Assembly (NCBI GenBank): GCA_964354365.1
Contig: CAYGZM010000029.1
Coordinates: forward strand, 1 to 34,060
Source of the DNA: CAYGZM01 sp964354365
GTDB lineage: Bacteria > Planctomycetota > Phycisphaerae > Sedimentisphaerales > Anaerobacaceae
Direction of reading: 5' to 3'
DNA length: 34,060 bases
Below, piece after piece: positions 1 to 8,205 of the stretch. The number at the start of each line of letters is the position of its first letter. The stretch's first letter is position 1. Position numbers and translations under genes: made by a program. The notes under the pieces were generated by a model. That model saw nothing but the letters and a program-made list of their open reading frames with translations, was not told where the DNA came from and did not search any database.

Positions 1-200
1 CCGATTTTGACCACGCCACGCAGGTTCCAACCCTCGAATCCGCGAAGTCGGGCTAGATACAAAGCTGCGCCACAAACAACTAATCTGAGTAATTGATAAT
101 AACCATAAGGAAAGGGACCTAATGCTAAGAACAGCATTATGGCAGCAATTATTGCCGGTATCAGATGAGGTTGTTTTTCTAATATGCTTTTTCCCACCAT
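1..200 (-). CDS. Small multi-pass membrane protein, DUF6804-like (partial, runs off the left edge)
   Basis: This frame stays open from an ATG at 200 down to the window edge, giving about 66 N-terminal residues with no stop. The protein starts MVGKSILEKQPHLIPAIIAA, continues as a hydrophobic helix, then reads GPFPYGYYQLLRLVVCGAAL and enters a second helix. The PYGYYxLLRxxVCG pattern between two membrane segments is what I associate with the DUF6804 family of small inner-membrane proteins of unknown role; that link is from memory. A purine-rich AGAGGG stretch lies about 6 bases before the ATG. A terminator-like hairpin at 325-343 separates it from the toxin-like pair upstream. The C-terminus is outside the window and no function can be given. 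Confidence 0.6.
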   Translation of the reverse strand, partial: MVGKSILEKQPHLIPAIIAAIMLFLALGPFPYGYYQLLRLVVCGAALYLARLRGFEGWNLRGVVKI

Positions 201-498
201 ATTGCGCCCTCTAAGAACCAATGATTTATATCGGCTGAAAATGAAGGGCAATAAAGTAAAATGGACATCATTATTTTTAACGCTGGTTTTAACAATGCTG
301 GATAGAAGCGGTCAAATAAGAAAACCCGCCGTGAAACGACGGGCTTATTATCTCTGTAAGAAAAGATCACCCCGCCATAGAGATGACAGGGCTAAACAGA
401 ATCAAATTTATATGTCAAGGTAAAAACAGGCTCTTTCCGAGACTGTAGCAAGATTACAGAGTATCCTGTTCGGTAGGCATTTGTTGCTTGGAGCCAAA
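201..498. other. Non-coding spacer
   Basis: No convincing gene is visible here. Short open frames on both strands lack family resemblance and good ribosome-binding sites. The stretch is AT-rich, holds the hairpin at 325-343, and presumably carries the promoter of the small membrane protein gene to its left. Confidence 0.5.
313..343 (-). terminator. Intrinsic terminator after the toxin-like pair
   Basis: The arms CCCGCCG (325-331) and CGACGGG (337-343) pair with one G-T contact around a TGAAA loop. Read on the minus strand, the hairpin is followed by TTTTCTTATTTG. It lies downstream of the genes at 1255-499 and upstream of the gene at 200, so it would separate the two units. Confidence 0.65.
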
Positions 499-675
499 TC
501 ATTTAGATTTGGCAATTTTTAATGCCTGTTTGGCTGAAACGCGGCAGGCCTTGCCGTTACGGTTTATAATAACATACTGTCCAAGTAATGCTTTTTTTCT
601 TAGTTCTTCCCGCACCGCTTTTGCAAGGCATCTGCCGGCAACTATCGCCAGTTTACTTGGTTGTTTTGTAGTCAT
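499..675 (-). CDS. Small basic protein overlapping the zeta-like gene (possible antitoxin or cofactor)
   Basis: A 58-residue protein starting MTTKQPSKLAIVAG, rich in Lys/Arg (LAKAVREELRKKALL) with a C-terminal part VIINRNGKACRVSAKQALKI that looks like a short beta-hairpin and helix. A GAGG ribosome-binding site lies about 6 bases before the ATG. It starts 23 bases inside the end of the upstream P-loop kinase gene, so the two are almost certainly co-translated. Small proteins with a 'helix then V-h-x-x-NGK-h' layout commonly sit beside zeta-type kinases; I infer a toxin-antitoxin or regulatory partnership, but no antitoxin family is recognised with certainty. The terminator at 313-343 ends the unit. 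Confidence 0.6.
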   Translation of the reverse strand: MTTKQPSKLAIVAGRCLAKAVREELRKKALLGQYVIINRNGKACRVSAKQALKIAKSK

Positions 676-1255
676 CTGACTGCCTCAAAATTCTATCGTA
701 TATATCTTCAATAAAAATGCGTCGGTTTTTGCCGTCCTGTTCAAAGACAGGAACAGGTTTAGGATTGGAATTATCATAGCAAATTGCTTTATCGCAAAGA
801 GGAATGTAAATTTTCATTAAATTGTTCATTATACGAGGATAGCGGCGATAAATTGCATCATCAGGAATATTATGTCCGCCATGTTTCACGCGCTCACGAA
901 TTCGGCTTTTTGAAAAAGCTGCGTCAGGTATCCACAAGAAAAACAAAACCACCTGCCAGCCATCCTGCCTGAGTTTTTTTAGCAGACTAATATGACTGCG
1001 GCCTGCCAATGTCGCCTCAAAAGCAAAATCCACCCGCCTGTCGATATTTGCATAAATCTCACGCAGAAACAGACGCCCGGCTTCATATTGAGCCGATAGT
1101 GAGCCAAAAGGCGAAAGACCATAAGCAATAAGGTCGGCATTGACAAAGTTTCGGCAACCCGCTATTTGCGGCAAATAACGTAATGCAAATGTAGTTTTTC
1201 CTGCACCGTTCGGGCCTGCAATGATAAAACAAGTTGGTTTTTGTTTTCTTCTCAT
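653..1255 (-). CDS. Zeta-toxin-like P-loop kinase
   Basis: A 200-residue cytoplasmic protein with a Walker A loop at residues 14-21 (GPNGAGKT) near the N-terminus. It then has the zeta family pattern: VNADLIAYGLSPF (acidic residue after the first strand), an FAFEATLAG segment (substrate-side Glu), a strand ending QVVLFFLWI, and a basic lid SRIRERVKHGGHNIPDDAIYRRY that would bind phosphates. Zeta toxins phosphorylate UDP-N-acetylglucosamine; whether this member does is unknown, since many chromosomal relatives are uncharacterised. It starts 37 bases after gpmI on the same strand and overlaps the next small gene. No strong ribosome-binding site is visible. Family membership is fairly sure; toxin activity is inference. 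Confidence 0.8.
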   Translation of the reverse strand: MRRKQKPTCFIIAGPNGAGKTTFALRYLPQIAGCRNFVNADLIAYGLSPFGSLSAQYEAGRLFLREIYANIDRRVDFAFEATLAGRSHISLLKKLRQDGWQVVLFFLWIPDAAFSKSRIRERVKHGGHNIPDDAIYRRYPRIMNNLMKIYIPLCDKAICYDNSNPKPVPVFEQDGKNRRIFIEDIYDRILRQSDDYKTTK

Positions 1256-1292
1256 CAGGCATTAGGTCGAATGAAAAAGCACCTGAATTCTT

Positions 1293-2867
1293 TTAAGTTT
1301 GAAGTAAGCTCCGCCCGGTCATCTCTTCGGGCTTCGGCAGGCCCATCATTTCAAGAAGCGTAGGCCCTATATCCGCCAGCCTGCCGCCTTGCCGCAGCCT
1401 GCAACTCTTGAAGCGCTCGTCAAACACAACGAGCGGCACGTCGCCGATGGTGTGGGCGGTGTGCGGGCTGTCCGGGCTGCCGTCTATCATTTTCTCGAAA
1501 TTGCCGTGGTCGGCGGTGACGATTGCCGCACCACCCATATTCTTGACCTTTTCGATGATTTTGCCGACGCACTGGTCAACGGCCTCGGCAGCGCGTATGG
1601 CCGCCTCCAGTATGCCCGTATGGCCGACCATATCCGGGTTGGCAAAATTGACCACGATCGCGTCGTATTTGTCCGAATCGAGCCTCTCCAGAACGACGTC
1701 GGCGACCTCATAAGCGCTCATCTCAGGCTTCAGGTCGTATGTTCGCACTCGCGGCGACGGGACTATTTGCCTGTCTTCGCCGGGGAACGGTTTCTCGGTG
1801 TAATCGTTGAAAAAGAAGGTGACGTGGGCGTATTTTTCCGTCTCGGCGCAGCGGAACTGCTTGATGCCCAGAGAGCTCCAGTACGCCGCTAAGATATTCT
1901 TCATTTTGGGGGGCTTTGGAAAGGCGACGGGGGCCGGTATCGTTACATCGTACTCGGTCATGCAGACGAAGTATGTATCGGGCTTTTTTGTGCGGGGGAA
2001 CTCTTTGAAGTCCGGCTGAACAAAGGCCCGCGTGATCTCGCGGGGCCTGTCCCCGCGGAAGTTGAGGAACACCACGCCGTCGCCATTGTTAATTGTCGCT
2101 ATCGGCTCATTATCCTCGTTGATAATCGCCGTCGGCTCAATAAACTCATCAGTCACGCCTTCTTTGTAGCTGCGGGCGACGGCCTCGGCGGCGCTGGGGG
2201 CCCGCAGGCCCTTGCCTATCGTCAGACATTCGTAGGCCCTTTGCACGCGGTCCCACCGGCTGTCGCGGTCCATCGCGTAGAATCTGCCGATAACGCTGGC
2301 GATTCTGCCTGCGCCGATTTCCCCGGCCTTTTTCTCGATTTCGGCGATGTATCCTGCCCCGCTGTCCGGCGGCGAATCGCGACCATCGGTGAAGGCGTGG
2401 ATGAAGACGTCTTTTATGTCGTTTCTTTTTGCCAGCTCAAGCAGGCCGTACAAGTGGTCGAGCAGGGAGTGCACGCCGACGTTGCTGCAAAGTCCTATAA
2501 TGTGCACCCTGCCGTTATTCTTTTTCACAAACTCGATCAGGTTTAGGAATTCAGCGTTCTCGAAAAACGAGCCGTCGCGGATTGCCCTGCTGAGCCTGAC
2601 TGACTCCTGCGGTACGATTCGCCCGGCACCTATGTTCTGATGTCCGACCTCGCTGTTGCCCATTGTTTCTTTGGGCAGGCCGACGTCCTCTCCGCTGCTG
2701 TGGATGAGGCAGTGGGGGTATTCGGCCATCAGCATATCGTCCACGGGCGTTTTTGCGCATTTTATGGCGTTATACTTGTCCTCGCTCGCGTCCGGGTTGT
2801 AGCCCCAGCCGTCGCGTATTATCAGTACAAGCGGTCTGTTTTCCAAAGTCACGCCCTGTTTCGGCAT
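1293..2867 (-). CDS. gpmI: 2,3-bisphosphoglycerate-independent phosphoglycerate mutase
   Basis: Interconverts 3- and 2-phosphoglycerate in glycolysis and gluconeogenesis, with a two-metal alkaline-phosphatase-fold site in the cytoplasm. The 524-residue product shows the family blocks in order: LIIRDGWGYNP (first metal Asp, about residue 19), the nucleophile motif MGNSEVGHQNIGAGR (Ser about 72), FTDGRDSPP, IGRFYAMDRDSRWDRV, NFRGDRPRE, VNFANPDMVGHTG and TADHGNFE near the C-terminus. Length is normal. I chose the ATG at 2867 (MPKQGVTL) because an AAAGG site lies about 10 bases upstream; an upstream TTG at 2897 would fall inside a perfect hairpin. A near-consensus promoter lies at 3006-3034, leaving a leader of about 130 bases with two hairpins. 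Confidence 0.96.
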   Translation of the reverse strand: MPKQGVTLENRPLVLIIRDGWGYNPDASEDKYNAIKCAKTPVDDMLMAEYPHCLIHSSGEDVGLPKETMGNSEVGHQNIGAGRIVPQESVRLSRAIRDGSFFENAEFLNLIEFVKKNNGRVHIIGLCSNVGVHSLLDHLYGLLELAKRNDIKDVFIHAFTDGRDSPPDSGAGYIAEIEKKAGEIGAGRIASVIGRFYAMDRDSRWDRVQRAYECLTIGKGLRAPSAAEAVARSYKEGVTDEFIEPTAIINEDNEPIATINNGDGVVFLNFRGDRPREITRAFVQPDFKEFPRTKKPDTYFVCMTEYDVTIPAPVAFPKPPKMKNILAAYWSSLGIKQFRCAETEKYAHVTFFFNDYTEKPFPGEDRQIVPSPRVRTYDLKPEMSAYEVADVVLERLDSDKYDAIVVNFANPDMVGHTGILEAAIRAAEAVDQCVGKIIEKVKNMGGAAIVTADHGNFEKMIDGSPDSPHTAHTIGDVPLVVFDERFKSCRLRQGGRLADIGPTLLEMMGLPKPEEMTGRSLLQT

Positions 2868-2889
2868 AGAAAAACGACCTTTCAATGAG

Positions 2890-2933
2890 TTCTGCAAAAT
2901 TGCAGGTTAGGCGTAACCTGCAATTTTGCAGAA
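2890..2933. repeat. 20-bp perfect palindromic repeat, copy 1
   Basis: Arms 2890-2909 (TTCTGCAAAATTGCAGGTTA) and 2914-2933 are exact reverse complements around the four-base loop GGCG. One arm plus five flanking bases (2914-2938) recurs exactly, in inverted orientation, at 34007-34031. The hairpin lies in the gpmI mRNA leader, ending a few bases before its ribosome-binding site. Confidence 0.85.
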
Positions 2934-2955
2934 GCCTTTTACCAAAAGCAACAAA

Positions 2956-2974
2956 GACGAGGCGTAACCTCGTC
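2956..2974. repeat. Short hairpin with the same AGGCGTAACCT core
   Basis: GACGAGG (2956-2962) and CCTCGTC (2968-2974) pair around CGTAA. The core AGGCGTAACCT is shared with the larger palindrome at 2890-2933, although the outer stem differs, suggesting a repeat family with a fixed centre and variable arms. Read on the minus strand it is followed by TTTGTTGCTTTT, so it could also attenuate gpmI transcription. Confidence 0.6.
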
Positions 2975-3005
2975 TGTATTATTCGACCGGCCCTGATTTG
3001 TCGGT

Positions 3006-3034
3006 ATGATAATGAGTGGCCGGGTGTATGTCAA
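3006..3034 (-). promoter_or_regulatory. Sigma70-type promoter for gpmI
   Basis: On the minus strand, TTGACA (3029-3034) and TATCAT (3006-3011) are spaced by 17 bases. This is a perfect -35 and a 5/6 match to the -10 box. Transcription would start near 2999. Confidence 0.7.
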
Positions 3035-3079
3035 GCATTTCGAAGGGCAGGGCAAAATTCCCCCATCGCTAAAAGTTTT

Positions 3080-3107
3080 TTGACAGAGATGTGTGCTGTG
3101 CTATAAT
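3080..3107 (+). promoter_or_regulatory. Consensus sigma70 promoter for the TPR lipoprotein-lspA unit
   Basis: TTGACA (3080-3085) and TATAAT (3102-3107) are both perfect consensus hexamers, spaced by 16 bases. The leader to the start codon at 3187 would be about 70 bases. Confidence 0.8.
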
Positions 3108-3186
3108 TGCTCGGCAATTGGGGCCCGGGGGCAAATGTCCAAAGGCCGGTGTCGCATTGTTGGGCTACTTCTGAAAGGCAGGGCAA

Positions 3187-4167
3187 ATGCCTTACGACAA
3201 AAAGCTGTGCGTTGTTATTGCAGGCCTGACTCTTCCGGCCCTGTTGTTTTGCTGGGGCTGCCAGCAGGAAAACAGCGCGGTTGACCTTTACCTCGACGGC
3301 ATAGTGCTGACGGAGTATGACCAGGACGCCAAGGCCGTCGAAAAGCTCCAAGAGGCTGTGAAGGTTGATAAGAGGTTCTGGTACGCCTATTCCGTGCTCG
3401 GCCAGGTCTATGAGAAGCTGGAGGACTACCCGAACAGTGCAGCTTCCTACGAGAAGGCGACCAGGATTAATCCCGATTCTTTCAAGGACTTCTTCAGCCT
3501 CGGACGCGTCTATCGGATGATGAAAGAGTTGACAAAGGCGGTGGACGCATACGTCCGGGCCTGCGAGATAGACCCCAATCATCTGCAGGCGCACCTCAGC
3601 GCCGCAAAATGCTACGTGGAGCTGGAGGAGTACGGCAGCGCCCTGAAATTCGGCGAGCGGGCCCATGAAATTGACCCGAACGTTGCCGAAGTCCAGATGC
3701 TGCTTGGCGAGGTCTATCAGTGGCAGGAGGATTTCGAGTCGGCCGTTGCTTCCTACAAGCGCGCGCTGGAGATAGACAGCAACAACCCCGAGGCCTTGAC
3801 TCTACTGGCGCTGGCCTACACAAAGATGGAGCTCTATGAGCCTGCGAAGGAGCTGTTGATTCTGGCCACGCAGGCCCAGCCGGAGAACGCCAAAGCCTTC
3901 AAATACCTCGGCTATTGTTGTCTCAAGCTGGGCGCCGTTGATGAAGCAATCGCGGCCTACGACACAGCCGTCCGTCTGAACGGTAAGGATTGGGAGACGC
4001 TCAGAGCCCTGGGCGTCGCCTATATGCTCAAGGCGATTGTCGGCGACGATGAGGCCCTGAAGCTCGAGGCTATCCGGCTGTGGCGTGCGTCTTTGGAGAT
4101 CGAGCCGGGTCAGCCTAATAGCCAGACGCTGCTGCGACTCATAGGAAAATACTCAAACGCTCAATGA
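3187..4167 (+). CDS. TPR-repeat lipoprotein
   Basis: A 326-residue protein with a short basic N-terminus, a hydrophobic stretch (residues 8-22) and a lipobox-like end LFCWGC, so Cys25 is the probable lipidation site; the -3 residue (Cys) is unusual. From about residue 40 to the end it consists of roughly seven 34-residue tetratricopeptide units, for example WYAYSVLGQVYEKLEDY, ALEIDSNNPEALTLLALAY and KAFKYLGYCCLKLGAVDEAI. TPR proteins act as scaffolds; the specific partner is unknown. It is the first gene after a consensus promoter and is followed 50 bases later by lspA, the peptidase that would cleave its own signal peptide. An AGGCAGGG ribosome-binding site supports the ATG. Confidence 0.85.
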   Translation: MPYDKKLCVVIAGLTLPALLFCWGCQQENSAVDLYLDGIVLTEYDQDAKAVEKLQEAVKVDKRFWYAYSVLGQVYEKLEDYPNSAASYEKATRINPDSFKDFFSLGRVYRMMKELTKAVDAYVRACEIDPNHLQAHLSAAKCYVELEEYGSALKFGERAHEIDPNVAEVQMLLGEVYQWQEDFESAVASYKRALEIDSNNPEALTLLALAYTKMELYEPAKELLILATQAQPENAKAFKYLGYCCLKLGAVDEAIAAYDTAVRLNGKDWETLRALGVAYMLKAIVGDDEALKLEAIRLWRASLEIEPGQPNSQTLLRLIGKYSNAQ

Positions 4168-4217
4168 CCGCCGCCTGCCCGCGGCGCCCGTCAGATACGA
4201 CAGACTGAATATTACCT

Positions 4218-4829
4218 ATGACCGACTCGAAAACAGACCAAAACAGCACGCCCCATCCTGCGGGCATCCTATCTCGCATCCGGCATTTGGCGTCTCAGCG
4301 TGTTTCGGTCGATAGACTGCCGGATGTCAATGGCCAGCTCATCTTCTGGACGCTGTTGGCGGGCGGTCTGGCATTGGACTTGTGGAGCAAGCAGGGCATT
4401 TTCGCCTGGCTGTACTTTGACGACAGCTTCACCGTCATAGATGGGCTGTTGCGTCTGGTCCCGGCGGTGAACAACGGCGCGGCGTTCGGGATATGCGCGG
4501 GCCGGCCTTTTTTCCTTGTGGCGGCCTCAATTATCGCGATGCTGATTGTCCTGGGGTCCTTCTACCTGTCCGGGACGAGGCTGAGGCTGGTTCAGGCCGC
4601 CCTTGGACTGCTTGCGGCGGGGATTTGCGGCAACTTGTACGACCGGGTCTTCAACGACGGCCTGGTGCGGGACTTCATCGATGTCTATATCAACGCCTTC
4701 GGGCGGGAACGTCATTGGAATACGTTCAACGTCGCGGATGCTCTGCTTTGCATCGGCGTCGGGCTGCTGATTATCTGGACCGGCTTTACTGGGAAGTCAG
4801 CTCAAAAACGTGCTCAGCAACATAAATAG
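4218..4829 (+). CDS. lspA: Lipoprotein signal peptidase II
   Basis: Inner-membrane aspartyl peptidase that removes signal peptides from diacylglyceryl-prolipoproteins. The 203-residue product has four hydrophobic segments (about 40-58, 75-95, 99-117, 124-137) and a C-terminal one at 172-190. The conserved blocks are VNNGAAFG (85-91), GNLYDRVFNDGLVRDFID (138-155) and WNTFNVADALLCIG (167-180), giving the catalytic Asp pair about D152 and D174. An N-terminal extension of about 35 polar residues precedes the first helix, longer than in the E. coli protein. The last 44 bases overlap the 3' end of the convergent DUF151 gene. It probably shares the promoter at 3080. Confidence 0.95.
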   Translation: MTDSKTDQNSTPHPAGILSRIRHLASQRVSVDRLPDVNGQLIFWTLLAGGLALDLWSKQGIFAWLYFDDSFTVIDGLLRLVPAVNNGAAFGICAGRPFFLVAASIIAMLIVLGSFYLSGTRLRLVQAALGLLAAGICGNLYDRVFNDGLVRDFIDVYINAFGRERHWNTFNVADALLCIGVGLLIIWTGFTGKSAQKRAQQHK

Positions 4830-5190
4830 GGACTTGGCGGGCCACCCCGAGCGCAATCGCATCGGAAGGGCGCGAATCAATCTCGACGGCCTTGCCGTTC
4901 AGGCTCAGGTGAATCCTGGCGTAGAAAGTATGGTGGCGCAGGTCGTTTATCACAATCCTCTCTATCCTGGCGCCGAGACTTTCGATTATGTTGCCCAGTA
5001 AGTCGTGCGTCATCGGGCGGGGGGGCGTGATGCCTTTCAATCGGCGGTCAATGGCGAGAATCTCGACGATGCCTATGACAATTGGGAAGCTGCGAGTGCC
5101 GTTCCGCTCTCTTATGACGATTACCTGCTGGTCGGATTGCTCGTCGATGATTATACGCGATAGTTCAGCTTCCAATTCCATTTTTGCCAC
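4786..5190 (-). CDS. Bifunctional nuclease family protein (DUF151/BFN)
   Basis: A 134-residue cytoplasmic protein that matches the DUF151 layout from end to end: an N-terminal strand region (ELEAELSRIIIDE), the block SFPIVIGIVEILAIDRRLKG, the helix DLLGNIIESLGARIERIVI, then TFYARIHLSLNGKAVEIDSRPSDAIALGVARQVPIYVAE. The SRPSDAIALA-type motif is the family hallmark. Plant and bacterial relatives have been reported as RNase/DNase, but the role in this organism is unknown. The first possible codon is GTG at 5190; an internal ATG three codons later (5181) has AAGG better placed upstream, so either may be used. It lies 13 bases after valS and is probably co-transcribed with it. It is convergent with lspA and overlaps it. 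Confidence 0.88.
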   Translation of the reverse strand: MAKMELEAELSRIIIDEQSDQQVIVIRERNGTRSFPIVIGIVEILAIDRRLKGITPPRPMTHDLLGNIIESLGARIERIVINDLRHHTFYARIHLSLNGKAVEIDSRPSDAIALGVARQVPIYVAEHVFELTSQ

Positions 5191-5203
5191 CGCCTTTTGA
5201 GTA

Positions 5204-8182
5204 TTAGCTGTCTAATTCCGTCAGGTGTTTCTCTATGGCCTGCAACTGCTTCGAAAGCTCGGCGAGCTTGTCTCTGGCCTGGGCCACGACTTCGGGCTTG
5301 GCCTTGTTCACGAAGTTCTCGTTGTTCAGCTTGGCCTCTGCCGCCACCTTGGCCTTTTCCACCTTGTCCTTTTGCTTCTCTAACCGTTGACGTTCGGCTT
5401 CCACGTCAATTGCATTATGCACATAGACCTCGGTTGACTCTGCAATGCCGACAGCGGCATTCGCCGGTTTTGCCGTTTTGACCCCGGCGTTGAATTCTTT
5501 TGCGCCTGCCAGGCGCTCGATTAGTTTCGCATTACGGCTTAGAATATCAACATCTTCCTGCCGGGCCTTGGCTGATACGACCAACAGCTCCTTTGGCCCA
5601 GTGTTCCTGTCGTTCCTGATGTCCCGCACGATCCTGATGACGGCTTGTACGATTGCGATTTCCTTCTCCGCGTCGGCATCTTTCAGTCCGTCGATTCTGC
5701 CCGGCCAGTCGGCAACGACCAGCGCGTCGGATTTCTTTGCATCGACTATGCCCGCAAGCCCGCGACTCGGCGTGACCTGGTTTAGCCGCTGGAAGATTCC
5801 TTCAGTGATAAACGGGATAAACGGGTGCAGCAAGCGCAAGGTCTGGTCCAGTACAAAGGCCAGGACATTCTGGGTAATCGGCTTTTGCTCATCCTGCTGC
5901 ATCCGGAATTTCGCCCATTCGAGATACCAGTCGCAGAAATCGTTCCAGAAGAACTTATAGAGGCTCATCATCGGCTCACTGAACTTAAACGCCTCCAGCG
6001 ACTCGGTCACTTCGGCGATTGTCCCGGCGAGGCGCGAGAGAATCCACCGGTCCTCGATACTCAATTTGTTTTTGTCAAATTTCGCAGGGTCGATGCCGTC
6101 GAGGTTCATCATAGCGAAGCGCGAGGCGTTCCAGAGCTTGTTGCAGAAGTTTCGCCCGATGTCGAATTTCGGCGAGGTGTTGGCGACTCGACCGTCCGGC
6201 AAAGTCATCTGCACCACCGGCATCCGAATATCCTGCGTATCCGTCGTCATACTCGCTAAGGTGAAGCGCATCGCATCGGCGCCGTGGCTGTCGATAGCCA
6301 CCAAGGGGTCGATTCCGTTGCCTAAGCTCTTGGACATCTTGCGTCCCTCGCCATCCTGTATCATCGCGTGGATATAGACGTCTCTGAACGGAATATCGCC
6401 GACGCAATACTGCCCCATCATAACCATCCGCGAGACCCAAAGCGTGATAATCTCCCGCGCGGTGCAAAGCACGTCGCCTGGATAGAAGCTCTTCAACTCC
6501 GGCGTATCCTCCGGCCAACCCATCGTGCTAAACGGCCACAACGCCGACGAAAACCACGTATCCAGAACGTCCGTATCTCGCTTCCAGCCGTTATCTGCCA
6601 GTTGCTTTTCTATATCCTCATTGCCGGGTGCGACACAAGCGTATATTATGGGCCCTTCGTCAGAATCTGTATGCTCGAAGCACACTTTGTCATCAAGTTT
6701 TGAAAGCTCATACTCTAATTGTCCACCTCCTCCGAGTTTTGACCATATCGGTATCTGGTGTCCCCACCATAGTTGTCGGCTTATGGGCCAATCACGGAGG
6801 TTCTCAAGCCAGGTCTGGTATGTCTTGGCATAGCGTTCGGGTATGAACTTCAGGCGGCTGTCAAGAAGTGGCTTCAGCGCTAGGCCAGCCAGTGAATTGA
6901 CCGGCACATCCGTACCCTCGATAAAACCTTCGCCGAATTTCTCGGCTAAGTGCTCGATAGGTTTCTTAACGGCGATATACCACTGGTCAGAGAGGTACGG
7001 CTCAATCGGCACGTGGCTGCGGTAGCTGTGCCCGACCTCGTGGGCGTATTCGCGGACATCCTCAAGCAGCCCTTCCTGCTGAAACCATTCGACAATTGCC
7101 TCGCGGGCCTCGAACCGGTCCATCCCAAGCAGGTTTTGCGCCTCCGGCTCGGTGGCGTCCTCCCAGCCGTGCTTATCGCTGATAGTCCCATCGGGCGCCA
7201 TCACATTTATTATTCCAAGATCGTGTCTCTGGCCGATCTCCCAGTCATCCGGGTCGTGGGCGGGCGTAACCTTCAAAAAGCCAGTGGAGAACCTGGCCTT
7301 TTCATCTTCGCTCTGGGGGTTTGGCAGGACAACGTGCTCATCCGCGATGATAGGGATAATCCTGCCCACCATCGGAAGCCGCACCTTCCTGCCGACAAGG
7401 TGCTTCGCTCGCGGGTCAGCGGGGTTCATCGCAACGGCGGTGTCGCCTAACATCGTCTCCGGGCGCGTCGTAGCAACTGTAACGTGCTCAGTGAGTTTCC
7501 CTTCAACCTTAAGTGGTTCCAGCAGCGGATAGCGCAGGTACCAGAAGTGTCCCTGCACGGTTTCGTGCTCGACTTCGTCGTCGGCCAGCACCGTTTGCGT
7601 GGCCGGGTCCCAGTTGACCAGCCTCTTGCCCCTGTAGATAAGCCCCTCCCTGAACAATCTAAAGAACGCCTCCCGCACGGCCTTGGCGCAGACCTCGTCC
7701 ATCGTAAATCGCGTCCGCTCCCAGTCGCACGAGCAGCCCATAGCCTGTAACTGGTGAATAATCTGTGCTTCATATTCGTCTTTCCAGGCCTGAACGCGGG
7801 CGACGAATTTCTCACGGCCACCTCTCCCATCGGCCTCCATTTGCTTGTAGTCAACCAGGGCCGGTTGCCCTTCGGCTTTGAGCCGCTTATCCACAACCGT
7901 CTGGGTGGCAATACCGGCGTGGTCGGTGCCCGGCATCCACACAGTATTGTATTTCTGCATCCGGCGGAAGCGAATCAGGATGTCCTGCAGGGTGTTGTTC
8001 AGGGCGTGGCCGACGTGCAGGGCGGCTGTCACGTTTGGAGGCGGTATCACGATGGTGTAGGCCTTTGCACCTTCGCCGTCGCCGGAAGGCTCGGCGTGAA
8101 AGTGCCCGCCGGAAAGCCAGATTTCGCTGGCCTCCTTCTCAATCGTCTTGGGATCATAGACTTTCGAGAACTCTGCTTCCAT
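5204..8182 (-). CDS. valS: Valine-tRNA ligase
   Basis: Class I aminoacyl-tRNA synthetase charging tRNA-Val and editing mischarged threonine. The 992-residue product has the HIGH-type motif HVGH at 56-59 (after PPPNVTAAL), the CP1 editing domain (about 220-400, with ATTRPETMLGDTAVAM and TPAHDPDDWEIG), KMSKS at 615-619 (GRKMSKSLGNGIDP), the anticodon-binding helical domain (about 690-850) and a C-terminal coiled-coil arm (about 925-990, DVEAERQRLEKQKDKVEKAK) that is typical of ValRS. I chose the ATG at 8182 (MEAEFSKVYD) because an AAGG site is 7 bases upstream; the longer frame to 8230 crosses a terminator hairpin. Its own promoter must lie close to or within that terminator, or transcription reads through from rho. 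Confidence 0.97.
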   Translation of the reverse strand: MEAEFSKVYDPKTIEKEASEIWLSGGHFHAEPSGDGEGAKAYTIVIPPPNVTAALHVGHALNNTLQDILIRFRRMQKYNTVWMPGTDHAGIATQTVVDKRLKAEGQPALVDYKQMEADGRGGREKFVARVQAWKDEYEAQIIHQLQAMGCSCDWERTRFTMDEVCAKAVREAFFRLFREGLIYRGKRLVNWDPATQTVLADDEVEHETVQGHFWYLRYPLLEPLKVEGKLTEHVTVATTRPETMLGDTAVAMNPADPRAKHLVGRKVRLPMVGRIIPIIADEHVVLPNPQSEDEKARFSTGFLKVTPAHDPDDWEIGQRHDLGIINVMAPDGTISDKHGWEDATEPEAQNLLGMDRFEAREAIVEWFQQEGLLEDVREYAHEVGHSYRSHVPIEPYLSDQWYIAVKKPIEHLAEKFGEGFIEGTDVPVNSLAGLALKPLLDSRLKFIPERYAKTYQTWLENLRDWPISRQLWWGHQIPIWSKLGGGGQLEYELSKLDDKVCFEHTDSDEGPIIYACVAPGNEDIEKQLADNGWKRDTDVLDTWFSSALWPFSTMGWPEDTPELKSFYPGDVLCTAREIITLWVSRMVMMGQYCVGDIPFRDVYIHAMIQDGEGRKMSKSLGNGIDPLVAIDSHGADAMRFTLASMTTDTQDIRMPVVQMTLPDGRVANTSPKFDIGRNFCNKLWNASRFAMMNLDGIDPAKFDKNKLSIEDRWILSRLAGTIAEVTESLEAFKFSEPMMSLYKFFWNDFCDWYLEWAKFRMQQDEQKPITQNVLAFVLDQTLRLLHPFIPFITEGIFQRLNQVTPSRGLAGIVDAKKSDALVVADWPGRIDGLKDADAEKEIAIVQAVIRIVRDIRNDRNTGPKELLVVSAKARQEDVDILSRNAKLIERLAGAKEFNAGVKTAKPANAAVGIAESTEVYVHNAIDVEAERQRLEKQKDKVEKAKVAAEAKLNNENFVNKAKPEVVAQARDKLAELSKQLQAIEKHLTELDS

Positions 8183-8205
8183 AATCAACCTTAACCCAGC
8201 AAATC

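Larger units (their letters stand above)
2868..3186. other. Divergent intergenic region with hairpins and two promoters
   Basis: Divergent gap between gpmI and the TPR lipoprotein gene. It holds a 20-bp perfect hairpin (2890-2933), a second hairpin with a similar core (2956-2974), a minus promoter (3006-3034) and a consensus plus promoter (3080-3107). I see no gene in it. Confidence 0.7.

Noticed and set aside
179..370. A 63-codon minus-strand frame near the left edge
   Set aside because: It overlaps the start of the truncated membrane protein in another frame and crosses the terminator hairpin at 325-343.
5445..8194. Several long plus-strand frames opposite valS
   Set aside because: They are shadows of the highly GC-biased valS gene; the minus frame has all ValRS motifs and its own start signal.
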